Assembly: GCA_964471555.1 (NCBI GenBank)
Contig: CAYYGM010000039.1
Location: 1 to 32,320, forward strand
Length of the DNA stretch: 32,320 nt
From: JADLFV01 sp964471555
Lineage (GTDB): Bacteria; Planctomycetota; Phycisphaerae; Phycisphaerales; Phycisphaeraceae
Reading direction: 5' to 3'
In this document: piece after piece, positions 1 through 7,500 of the stretch
How positions within the stretch are numbered: position 1 is the first letter of the stretch
How the letters are laid out: each line of letters starts with the position of its first letter
Made by a program: the position numbers and the translations under genes
The notes under the pieces: model-generated
Databases searched by the model: none
Seen by the model: the letters and a program-made list of their open reading frames with translations, nothing else
Told to the model about the DNA's origin: nothing

Positions 1-2
1 TG

Positions 3-461
3 ACGTGCGTTGCGGTGCGCGAGCCGTACAAGGAGAGCTTCGAGTCGATCAGCGCTTCATCCAGCTACGGCGGCAACCCGATGGCCTGCGCCGCGGCTCT
101 GGCGTCGATCGAAGTGATCGAGCAGGAGAACCTCAACGACTGGGCCCTGCATCTGGGTGAACTGGCCAACAAGCGCATGAAGAAGATGCTCGACGAGCAC
201 AAGATCGTCGGCGACGTGCGGGCCAAGGGCTGCCTGATGGGCATCGAATTGGTCAAGGACAAGAAGACCAAGGCCCCCTTCGACAAGGCCGGTCAGTTGG
301 TCTATCAGAAGGCGTTCCGCAAGGGCCTGGCATGGATTCCCGCCGGCCACATTCTGCGCATGAGTCCGCCCATCGTGATGGACGAAGCCACGCTGCTCAA
401 GGGCCTGGACATCATCGACGAATCGATCGGCGAAACCGCCCGCGAACTGGGCTGCGCCTAA
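3..461 (+). CDS. class III aminotransferase, C-terminal part (5' end outside window)
   Basis: The reading frame is open from the window edge and ends at TAA 459-461, giving the last ~152 residues of the protein. The stretch SSSYGGNPMACAAALA is the block typical of PLP-dependent class III aminotransferases (acetylornithine, ornithine and 4-aminobutyrate aminotransferase group). It is followed by the usual small C-terminal domain, including VRAKGCLMGIELV and ILRMSPPIVM. The PLP-binding lysine lies upstream of the window, so substrate specificity cannot be judged. The GTG at position 15 is only an internal codon. The gene converges on the large minus-strand operon that ends at 763. Family assignment is firm; the exact enzyme is not determined. 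Confidence 0.88.
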   Translation, partial: TCVAVREPYKESFESISASSSYGGNPMACAAALASIEVIEQENLNDWALHLGELANKRMKKMLDEHKIVGDVRAKGCLMGIELVKDKKTKAPFDKAGQLVYQKAFRKGLAWIPAGHILRMSPPIVMDEATLLKGLDIIDESIGETARELGCA

Positions 462-762
462 CAAGCACAGTCCACGTTGGGCGATCCCATGGGCGATCAC
501 GCTACGAAGCGCCGCGCTTCATCGCGGCGAGCTCGCCGGTTGCGTATCGCGCCCTGACTTAACCCCCACACCAACCGTTCGCAGCGGGCACACCAAGACC
601 ACACCCCCGCACTCCCATGCCCACAATGACTTGCTGATTTTGCTCTTCAGCTATTATTAGTTTTCTAAAAAACTAATAATAGATTCCAGAGGCAAAATCC
701 CCCGGCTCTCGGGGACATAATCAGTATGCGATGCGAATCACTGCATCAGCATGCGTTACGAA
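462..762. other. convergent intergenic region without a gene
   Basis: About 300 bases lie between the aminotransferase stop and the stop of the minus-strand sialidase-like gene. I see no credible gene here. The region holds a long AT-rich inverted repeat (636-699) and the first copy of a 19-base direct repeat (726-744), both listed separately. Confidence 0.7.
636..699. terminator. long inverted repeat, candidate bidirectional terminator
   Basis: A perfect 14-base inverted repeat (CTATTATTAGTTTT at 651-664, complement at 669-682) encloses a 4-base loop. An outer 8-base pair of arms, GATTTTGC at 636-643 and GCAAAATC at 692-699, extends the structure around short unpaired stretches. It sits between two converging transcription units. 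The inner stem has T-rich and A-rich ends on the two strands, so it could end transcripts from both sides. The stem is AT-rich, unlike a textbook GC-rich intrinsic terminator, so the terminator role is inferred. Confidence 0.55.
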
Positions 763-769
763 TCACTGC
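726..769. repeat. 19-base imperfect direct repeat over the end of the sialidase-like gene
   Basis: ATGCGATGCGAATCACTGC (726-744) and ATGCGTTACGAATCACTGC (751-769) match at 17 of 19 bases with a 25-base period. The second copy covers the stop codon (763-765) and last codons of the minus-strand sialidase-like gene. It looks like a small local duplication of the gene's 3' end; no function is evident. Confidence 0.6.
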
Positions 770-1806
770 CCGGTGTCTTCCACCGCCACGCGGGCAAAGT
801 AAATGCTCGTGTGCCCGATGCCTTCGTGGCTGGAGTAGTAGCTGACGTAAAGCGTGTCATCGATCAGCACCATGCCGGGATAGCTGCAATCGCCGCCGCT
901 GGGAAACTGCAATGCTTCTTCGATCCGGGCGGTCTGCGGATCGATCCACAGCAGCGACGTCTTCCATGTCTTGTCCGGCAGGTAGCGCCGGCCGCCGCCG
1001 AGAAGCTGGCCCGTGGGTAACACGATCAGTTTCGGTCCGCCCACCGCTTCGCTGGCCTGCGTCCACGTCCAGTGGTCGTAGGGCGGCTGCGCGGTGCCCA
1101 GAAACGCCGGCCCGAACACGCGCATCAGGCAATAGGCTGTATCGCCTTTGAACGCGAAGCTGCTTTCGTTGGGTTTGGGCATGCCTTCGAGCGAATCGAC
1201 CAGTGTGCTGTATTGCAGGCCGTCGGTTGTCTGGTACAGGCGTGCCACGTAACCCGCCGCGGCGTTGTAGCCGATGGTGTAACCGATGTCCTTGTGCCAG
1301 GCCATGCCCCACATCCAGTAATCACGATCGCCCACGTCGTGCGGGCCGTCCCAGTTTTTCAGGTCGTTGGTGAAATACGCCAGTGACTGGTGCAAGCCAA
1401 CCTGTTTGTCAAACAACTGGATCGCGGTCAGCAGCATCAGTCGGCCGTCGGGCATCACGGACAGCTTGGCATCACGGATGTCGCCGCGCTCGTCGGACAG
1501 TGAACCTTCATCCTGCCAGGTGTTGCCGTTGTCGCTGGAGCTGATGACGCGGATGCGTGATCCCTGGATGCCGCCTTTGTGTTCCGATGCTTCACGGAAG
1601 GCGCAGACAAAGCGATCCTGGTAGCGCACCAGGTCGGTGAAGGCATTGTGCGGGGCCTTGTCCCAGATCTTCTTGACGTTGATCAACCGCAGCGTCGGCC
1701 GTGCGGGTTCCGCGGCACAGGCGGCGGTCGAAAGCAGCATCGACATCAGCGCAACCGCCAGTGCGCTGCGTAACAAGGGAACGTGGGTATGTGTGTGCAT
1801 GAACAT
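763..1806 (-). CDS. secreted sialidase-fold (BNR repeat) protein
   Basis: About 347 residues with an N-terminal signal sequence (MFMHTHTH, a hydrophobic stretch, then AACAAEP). The body is a six-bladed-propeller, sialidase-superfamily type: HNAFTDLVRYQDRFVCAFREA near the start, one Asp box (SSDNGNTW) and DAKLSVMPDGRLMLL. The YRIP motif carrying the first catalytic arginine of true GH33 sialidases is not visible, so sialic acid need not be the substrate. I chose ATG 1806 because AAAGG precedes it; ATG 1800 and ATG 1818 are alternatives, and a longer frame to 1860 would run into the symporter gene. It is the last gene of the minus-strand operon, 31 bases after the symporter stop. It probably acts in the periplasm or outside the cell on glycans. 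Confidence 0.8.
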   Translation of the reverse strand: MFMHTHTHVPLLRSALAVALMSMLLSTAACAAEPARPTLRLINVKKIWDKAPHNAFTDLVRYQDRFVCAFREASEHKGGIQGSRIRVISSSDNGNTWQDEGSLSDERGDIRDAKLSVMPDGRLMLLTAIQLFDKQVGLHQSLAYFTNDLKNWDGPHDVGDRDYWMWGMAWHKDIGYTIGYNAAAGYVARLYQTTDGLQYSTLVDSLEGMPKPNESSFAFKGDTAYCLMRVFGPAFLGTAQPPYDHWTWTQASEAVGGPKLIVLPTGQLLGGGRRYLPDKTWKTSLLWIDPQTARIEEALQFPSGGDCSYPGMVLIDDTLYVSYYSSHEGIGHTSIYFARVAVEDTGQ

Positions 1807-1837
1807 ATCGCCTTTCATATCAGTTGACGGCAGCAGA

Positions 1838-3397
1838 TCAATCCGAGGCCTTTGTTTCACCGCGTGGAATCATCGGCGGCGTCTTGCCAATCGGCAGCAG
1901 ACTGGCCGCCATCCCCAGCGCCACCTGGGCGATCAAACCCAGCGGCATGGCCCAGAGAAATTCGATCGGTGGATGCGCAGTGCCCGTGATTTCCTTCCAG
2001 TAGTTCAGCGGCACGATCACCGCCAGTCCGCCCGCGATGCCCACCAGCGTGCCGAAGGCCGTAGCTCGTTTGACAAAAATCGCCATGAAAAACAGCCCAA
2101 ACAACGGCACCACCAGCAGGTTCACCACCTTGTACGCCAGATCCAGCAGGTTGCCCTGCACGTGACCGACGCCGATGCTGATGACCACCACCGCGCCGCC
2201 GATCGCCAGCGAAAGAATCTTCTCGCGGCGAACCAACTGCTTAGCCTGCGGTGTCTTTTTGCTGAAGCGCCCGATCAGGTCCGTGGAGATCACCGAACAC
2301 AGCGAGTTGATCCCGGAGGAAAGACTGCTCATCGCTGCAGCCAGCAGTCCCGCGATGATCAGCCCGCTGACACCCACCGGCAGACCGGAGACGATGAAGC
2401 TTGGAAACAGCTTGTCCGAAGCTTCGCGCAACGTCTGGCCCGCCGGCAACCTGTTCGGATTAGCGCTGAAGTAGGTAAACAACGCCAGTCCCAGGCACGC
2501 CAGCAGCACCTGGACCAGCACGTTGGCGATCAGCGACACGCTTACCACGCTGCGGGCTGCTTTTACATCACGCGTCGCCAGGTAGCGCTGGATGGCCACC
2601 TGGTCCGACCCGGTGGTACAGATGTACCACACCAGCGTTGCCGCGAACGCGCCCAGTACGCTGCGTTTGCCTGTCGGATCGTACACCCAGTGCACATCCC
2701 CCCAGTTCGGGTTCCACGTGCGCGGCCACCATTCCCCCACGCCGCCCAACGCCCACGTGATCATCACCAGCGACAAGGCCGCCCCCAGAAACAGCAGCAC
2801 CGTCTGAGTCACATCGGTTACCACCACCGCTCGCAATCCGCCCATCGACGTGTAGGCAATTGTCACAAGCGCCAGCGCCGCACAGACCCACGGCGTCGCC
2901 GACGGACTCATCCCCGCCAGCGGCACCAGCACCGTGTCCGACGTCGCATACACCACCACCGCCATCCACAGCAGACGCAGCATGATGAAAAACGCCACGC
3001 CCACCATGCGCACCGTTGGCCCGAAGCGCACTTCCAACAGCTCGTACCCGCTGGTCACCTTCAGCGGCATGAACACCGGAATGAGCAACCAGCCCGCCAT
3101 GTAATACACCAGCGGATACGCCACCAGCCCCGCCAGGATGATCGGCCCGAAGCGCACCATCTCGCCCGGAATCGACAGGTACGTGATCGTGCTGAACAGC
3201 GTCGCAAACAGTGACAAACCCACAGCCGACGGCTTCATGCTGCGCCCGCCCAGCAGGTAGTCCTCGCTGCTGTGCGTGCGGCGACTGTAGTACCAGCCGA
3301 CCAGCAGCATGCCGATCCCATAGGCGAAAATAACGGACCAGTCGAGCGGCCGAAGCAGCGTGTTGGTAACCGCGAGCGTCATCACAAACGTCATCAT
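1838..3397 (-). CDS. sodium:solute symporter (SSS family)
   Basis: About 519 residues, mostly hydrophobic, with the family's expected length and roughly 13 membrane segments. DWSVIFAYGIGMLLVG followed by SSEDYLLGGRSM at the N-terminus and GLLAAAMSSLSSGINS in the middle are hallmark sequences of SSS/SLC5 sodium symporters. The start is ATG 3397, preceded by AGGAAC and overlapping the TGA of the upstream gene (ATGA overlap), so translation is probably coupled. The substrate cannot be read from sequence. Its place among secreted glycan-active proteins suggests uptake of a sugar or sugar acid released by them; specialised uptake of sialic acid is possible but not shown. Confidence 0.9.
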   Translation of the reverse strand: MMTFVMTLAVTNTLLRPLDWSVIFAYGIGMLLVGWYYSRRTHSSEDYLLGGRSMKPSAVGLSLFATLFSTITYLSIPGEMVRFGPIILAGLVAYPLVYYMAGWLLIPVFMPLKVTSGYELLEVRFGPTVRMVGVAFFIMLRLLWMAVVVYATSDTVLVPLAGMSPSATPWVCAALALVTIAYTSMGGLRAVVVTDVTQTVLLFLGAALSLVMITWALGGVGEWWPRTWNPNWGDVHWVYDPTGKRSVLGAFAATLVWYICTTGSDQVAIQRYLATRDVKAARSVVSVSLIANVLVQVLLACLGLALFTYFSANPNRLPAGQTLREASDKLFPSFIVSGLPVGVSGLIIAGLLAAAMSSLSSGINSLCSVISTDLIGRFSKKTPQAKQLVRREKILSLAIGGAVVVISIGVGHVQGNLLDLAYKVVNLLVVPLFGLFFMAIFVKRATAFGTLVGIAGGLAVIVPLNYWKEITGTAHPPIEFLWAMPLGLIAQVALGMAASLLPIGKTPPMIPRGETKASD

Positions 3398-5112
3398 GGG
3401 TTCCTGGGGTTCTCGGCCATCGGTTTTACATCGTGGGCAGCCCACACTGCCAACTGAACTTCCACCAGTTGCAGGATGGCCCGCATGTCCAACCCGCTGA
3501 ACGTCAACTGCAGCACGTTTTCACCCGTGCTCACTGCACTGTTTTCATCCAGCGGCTGCACCAGATAAGCGCTGACCAGCGGCGGATGCATACGACTGGG
3601 CGCCGCAGCGCTGCCGGTTACGGGGATCAGATCCGCGCCAAGTGGCCCGCTGCGAAGTGTGTGTCCGTTGAATGTCACGGTCAGGTTGACCGGTGTGTCC
3701 GGGCTGATGCCGTGGAACCCCAGGCGCAGGGCGGATGTTTCACCCTGGTCGAATTGCGCGGGATGGGCCACATAGAGCGTCAATGTCACAGGCTGATTGG
3801 CGCGCAGTTCGGCGGGAATCTGCTTGCGAGTCTCGTAGGTGTCGGTGTAGTCGAGGTAGTAGGCCGGGGTGATGGCATAGACCCGGTCGCCGCTCACAGG
3901 GGCTGACGCGGCTGCGATCGCCTGCCGTGAGGCGTTGCTCAGGGGCAGGTTGAAGTTGTAGAACTCGATCATCGCCGCCCCCATGGCCCGGGCGTTGTCG
4001 ATAGCGCCGCGCACCTGTTCGGTGCTGGCTTCACGACCCACCGAACCGGCGAAATCCGCAGCCACAGCGTGTTTGTTCATGGGCCAGGCCAATTGTGTGC
4101 GCGGCAGCACCGAGGCTCCAATCTGCACATCGCGGCCCTTGACCAGGGCGGTGAACTCACCCAGCGAAACGTCGTGCGACAGTGTCATCGACGGCGACGG
4201 CATCACCACGTCCACAATGCCCAGTTCGATCCAACGCTCGACCTCGTAACCCGCCCAGTGACAATTGGCCAGCGTCGGCGGCACACGCACCAGCAGCGGA
4301 ATGTATTTGCCATGCTTGTGCCCGGCCTCATCGAGGACGTGCCGCAACTCGGCCAGCATCTCGGTCAGCAGGTGAGCGTCTTCGGCTGCCTTGCCAGGCG
4401 GAAACAGGTAGGGGTGGCGCGTGCCGTCGATCTGCAGACCATCCATCACATCGCCGTAGCGCTGCACGACCTCGCGCATGACGCCCAGGCGATACGCCCG
4501 CACGGATGCCAGCTCGAAGTTCAACTGGTTTTTGTAGCTGTCGTTCTCCGGTAGCGGTGACGCGCCCAGCGTTTCGTCAGGATGCTCGAGCCAGTAGCGC
4601 CCGGTCAGCGGACTCTGCTGCGGATCGCCGGCAAAGTGGGCGTCGTTGATGCGATAGGAAGGCACAAACAGCAGCTCGTGCTCATGCGCCCAATCACCCG
4701 CCACCCGTACGGCATCAAGGCCCGCTTCGCTGGCTGCACGCAGCATGGGCACCCATTGGTCCCACGGCGGCGACTGCTCTTTGTCCGTCACCCGCCAGCC
4801 CCAACGACTGGCGACTTCGGTCGGATACAACAGCACATCGCTGCCACTGGCGACGTTGAAGATCAGGGTATGTACCGGCGTGTCCAGCAACGTGTCCAGA
4901 TTCGCCCTCAGTTTTGCAGCAACGCGCGATGGATCAGGGTCAAGGCTGTCACTGAAGACGACGTCGCCGTCCTCGTTGAGCGAGATGCCGAACTGGGGGA
5001 TGCGCGAGCTTTGGCCATGCACCGCAGTACCGGCCAATAACAGCAGCACGGCCGCAAAGTGCAACCAGCAAGAACCCTGCTTCGGTATGTCAGTTTTGAT
5101 CTGCTGCATCAC
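3394..5112 (-). CDS. secreted TIM-barrel-like glycosidase-related protein
   Basis: 572 residues with a signal peptide (hydrophobic stretch LHFAAVLLLLAGTAVHG, cleavage near residue 33). The following ~370 residues alternate helices and strands in a TIM-barrel-like way, with acidic motifs such as DGLQIDGTRHPY, FNVASGSD and DVVMPSPSM. This resembles the broad group of glycosyl-hydrolase-like (GHL/DUF187-type) proteins. The last ~150 residues (from about TPAYYLDYTDTYETR) look like a beta-sandwich ending in VEVQLAVW. No catalytic pair can be assigned safely. Translation starts at GTG 5112 or ATG 5109; either start abuts or overlaps the TGA of the gene before it (GTGATG junction). The function is probably polysaccharide hydrolysis or binding, inferred from fold and operon. 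Confidence 0.62.
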   Translation of the reverse strand: MMQQIKTDIPKQGSCWLHFAAVLLLLAGTAVHGQSSRIPQFGISLNEDGDVVFSDSLDPDPSRVAAKLRANLDTLLDTPVHTLIFNVASGSDVLLYPTEVASRWGWRVTDKEQSPPWDQWVPMLRAASEAGLDAVRVAGDWAHEHELLFVPSYRINDAHFAGDPQQSPLTGRYWLEHPDETLGASPLPENDSYKNQLNFELASVRAYRLGVMREVVQRYGDVMDGLQIDGTRHPYLFPPGKAAEDAHLLTEMLAELRHVLDEAGHKHGKYIPLLVRVPPTLANCHWAGYEVERWIELGIVDVVMPSPSMTLSHDVSLGEFTALVKGRDVQIGASVLPRTQLAWPMNKHAVAADFAGSVGREASTEQVRGAIDNARAMGAAMIEFYNFNLPLSNASRQAIAAASAPVSGDRVYAITPAYYLDYTDTYETRKQIPAELRANQPVTLTLYVAHPAQFDQGETSALRLGFHGISPDTPVNLTVTFNGHTLRSGPLGADLIPVTGSAAAPSRMHPPLVSAYLVQPLDENSAVSTGENVLQLTFSGLDMRAILQLVEVQLAVWAAHDVKPMAENPRNP

Positions 5113-5834
5113 TTGCCGATCAGTTCATTCCAGGTCCGGGCGATACGCAGTTCGTCAAATTCCAGGCGAATGCTCTTGCCCGCCGCGATGCCGATGCGGT
5201 CGATCACACCCTGCAGCGGCAGCGGATCGCTGACCAGGGACCACACCGTCGGCTCCTGCTGCTCGAAGCTCTGACTCTCATGCAACGAGAGCATGCGCAC
5301 GATGCGTTTGCCGTCAGCATCCGGGGCGTCAATACGGATCAGCCAGAGATAGGCGTGATCCATGGCGTTGGCGGTTTTGGGCGTCTGGCTCAACGCTTCG
5401 CCGCAGACGATCGCCAGCTTGCCGGAGGAACTGCACCCGACCAGCAGCTTGCGCTCGAGTCCGTCGTTGAAAAGCAGCGACACGCTGCGCGATTTACCTT
5501 CCTCATCCGATACGGTGCGACGTATCGCCATGCGGATGTACAGGGGCGAAGCATCAGCCAGCGTCAACTCCTGGCCTTCGCCCAGTCCGCGAAACACCGC
5601 GCCGCTGAAGTCAACCACGCGGCCCCCGGCTGCGGGCGGCGTCGTGTTTTCCGGCAGCGGCAGGCTTGATTGGGCGTCCACCGATAGCGCGGCCGGCTGC
5701 GTCAACTCGGCGTTGCTGCACCACGGCCCACTCCAGCCGCTTGCCGCATCATCGAAACTCTCATTGCAGACCGCACCGGCTGTGACTGCAAACAGCACGC
5801 ATAACACCCAAATCCCAATCGATTGCATGTTCAT
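5109..5834 (-). CDS. secreted LamG/concanavalin-like domain protein
   Basis: 241 residues from ATG 5834, chosen because GGAG lies 7 bases upstream; the frame runs on to 5870 but that would overlap the preceding stop. There is a signal peptide (SIGIWVLCVLFAVTAGAVC). The mature part is a single beta-rich domain, beginning NESFDDAASGWSGPW and ending RLEFDELRIARTWNEL. This is the pattern of LamG/concanavalin-A-like jelly-roll domains common in secreted planctomycete proteins. No catalytic residues are recognised; carbohydrate binding is a guess. The gene is 35 bases after the propeller gene and overlaps the next gene by 4 bases, so it is firmly part of the operon. Confidence 0.65.
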   Translation of the reverse strand: MNMQSIGIWVLCVLFAVTAGAVCNESFDDAASGWSGPWCSNAELTQPAALSVDAQSSLPLPENTTPPAAGGRVVDFSGAVFRGLGEGQELTLADASPLYIRMAIRRTVSDEEGKSRSVSLLFNDGLERKLLVGCSSSGKLAIVCGEALSQTPKTANAMDHAYLWLIRIDAPDADGKRIVRMLSLHESQSFEQQEPTVWSLVSDPLPLQGVIDRIGIAAGKSIRLEFDELRIARTWNELIGK

Positions 5835-5869
5835 CGCGACGCTCCGGCAAGTGTATGTGAGGCAAAGCA

Positions 5870-7453
5870 CTACTGCGGATCGAACTTCAGGGCGTAGATA
5901 TCCGCATCGATCAGACGCAGGCGCAGGCGCACGGTCTGACCTTTCAACTCATCCAGGCCAGCCTTGTCGTTCCAGGATACGGGCCGCTCGATCTGATCGC
6001 CGATGATCAGCGGGCAATCGTCGAAGCTGTAGCCGGGCAGGGCGTTGCCCGACTTATCGGTGATCGCCACCTGCACGCTACCGGCAGCGGAAGTTGAGAC
6101 GTTCAGCGACAGCACACCGCCCGGGCAGACGATGGGCTTGCTCAGCATCTCGCCCACCTGTGCGTCGGCGTGCAGCGAACCAAGCCCGTCGAGGCGCATC
6201 ACGTGGCGTTCCAGGTGGGCTGTCGGCTGTGCGTATTCCTTCTGCACGTAAAGCGACATCTCGGTGTCGCTGGTCTGCACGATGTTGCGGGCCGGATAAT
6301 TGGTGCGCGAGACCCAGTTCATCAGCCCCAACCCCGGGCGAATGAAGCTTTCCAGGAACGTGCGGTCGAAGCGCGTGCCGCCGCGGCTGGTCATAAGTAC
6401 GATGTCGGAGACATCCTTGAAATACTTGGGGTTCACGTGCAGTCGTTCGGCATCCGCTTCGCTGATCACCTGCCTCGAGGGCATGAAACGGGCCGCGGTG
6501 GAGATGTAGATCTGTGGGGCGCGGAAGTAAACGTTGGTCTGATTGGTGTAGAGATGATTGCTGGGCACGATGGTTTCGGTGTCGCTGTAGCTCATCGGTT
6601 CCAGGGCGGACCAGTGTATGAAGTCATCGGACGTGGCCCTCGCAATGGAGCGAATGTATCGCCGGACCTTTGCTGTCGAGCCCTCCGGCAGCGGCGGGAT
6701 CACACCCACGCGGGCATAAGCCACGTATTTCCGTTCCGACGGCGACCAGAGCGGCACATTCATCGAGTCGAAGGCGGATGGATGTAGCACGATCTCTCTG
6801 GAATCCAGCTCCGCCTTGGGCTGCTGCGGATACACGATCACCGCTCCGTCAACCAGCTTCTTCCAGTGAATGCCGTCGGGCGAGACGTAAGCGAACAGTT
6901 CGCGGCCGGTGTTGCCGGTCAGAGCCTTGTAGCGCTGCTCGGCGGGAATGCCGGGCTTGTCATCGATCATCGGCGAGAAGTTGTGCGTGACCATCGGGTC
7001 TTTGCTGTCGTTGTCAGCCGGTGCGATGGGGACGAGGATGATGTTGTTGTCGGCGGACCCGTTGATCTGGTGCAGCCCCAGGTTGGGCCGCGTCCAGTGG
7101 ATGCCGTCGGCCGACTCGGCGTAACAGGTCACCTGCATCGCATCCACGTCGGGCATGCCGCGGTAGTAGAGCTGATAGCGATCGCCATTGTGCAGAACAG
7201 TGAAATACCCGCTGAAAATGCCTTCCCAGGGCTGATCGAAGCGCAGCACCTCGCCGCGGTCTTCGGGGTGATGCAGGCGCAGCGTCAGGTTCTGCATCTG
7301 ATCGATCAGGTAGTGATCCACGAAAAGCTGACGCTGATCGGCGATCTGCAAAGGTGCGGCTGCTCCACCGCTTTGCGCCCGCGCTGCACCGTGCAACAGT
7401 GCACAGCAAACACACGTGATCAGATATGTAGCCCAACGATATGTGGCAGTCAT
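5870..7453 (-). CDS. secreted five-bladed-propeller GH32/43-like protein (copy B)
   Basis: 527 residues from ATG 7453, with AGGA 6 bases upstream. The signal peptide is MTATYRW... ending GAARAQS. The body carries repeated propeller-blade motifs: LFVDHYLID, YYRG, CYAESADGIHWTRP, YVSPDGIHWKK and ARATSDDFIHWS. These belong to a group often annotated as GH32/GH43-like and abundant in planctomycetes. A C-terminal beta-sandwich follows, from about STSAAGSVQVAITD to LIDADIYALKF. The protein is a clear paralogue of the 489-residue protein at 9373-10842, matching along its whole length. Neither has an experimentally defined activity that I can name; sucrose- or fructan-type substrates should not be assumed. 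It probably acts on glycans in the periplasm or at the cell surface. Confidence 0.75.
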   Translation of the reverse strand: MTATYRWATYLITCVCCALLHGAARAQSGGAAAPLQIADQRQLFVDHYLIDQMQNLTLRLHHPEDRGEVLRFDQPWEGIFSGYFTVLHNGDRYQLYYRGMPDVDAMQVTCYAESADGIHWTRPNLGLHQINGSADNNIILVPIAPADNDSKDPMVTHNFSPMIDDKPGIPAEQRYKALTGNTGRELFAYVSPDGIHWKKLVDGAVIVYPQQPKAELDSREIVLHPSAFDSMNVPLWSPSERKYVAYARVGVIPPLPEGSTAKVRRYIRSIARATSDDFIHWSALEPMSYSDTETIVPSNHLYTNQTNVYFRAPQIYISTAARFMPSRQVISEADAERLHVNPKYFKDVSDIVLMTSRGGTRFDRTFLESFIRPGLGLMNWVSRTNYPARNIVQTSDTEMSLYVQKEYAQPTAHLERHVMRLDGLGSLHADAQVGEMLSKPIVCPGGVLSLNVSTSAAGSVQVAITDKSGNALPGYSFDDCPLIIGDQIERPVSWNDKAGLDELKGQTVRLRLRLIDADIYALKFDPQ

Positions 7454-7500
7454 AAGAATTCCTGGATCAAATGATCGAACTTCAGTCCGGTGCAAGGCTC

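Noticed and set aside
1637..3214. A 525-residue open frame on the plus strand opposite the symporter gene.
   Set aside because: It is rich in His, Arg and Gln without domain motifs and mirrors a strongly supported symporter; long antisense frames are expected in GC-rich DNA.
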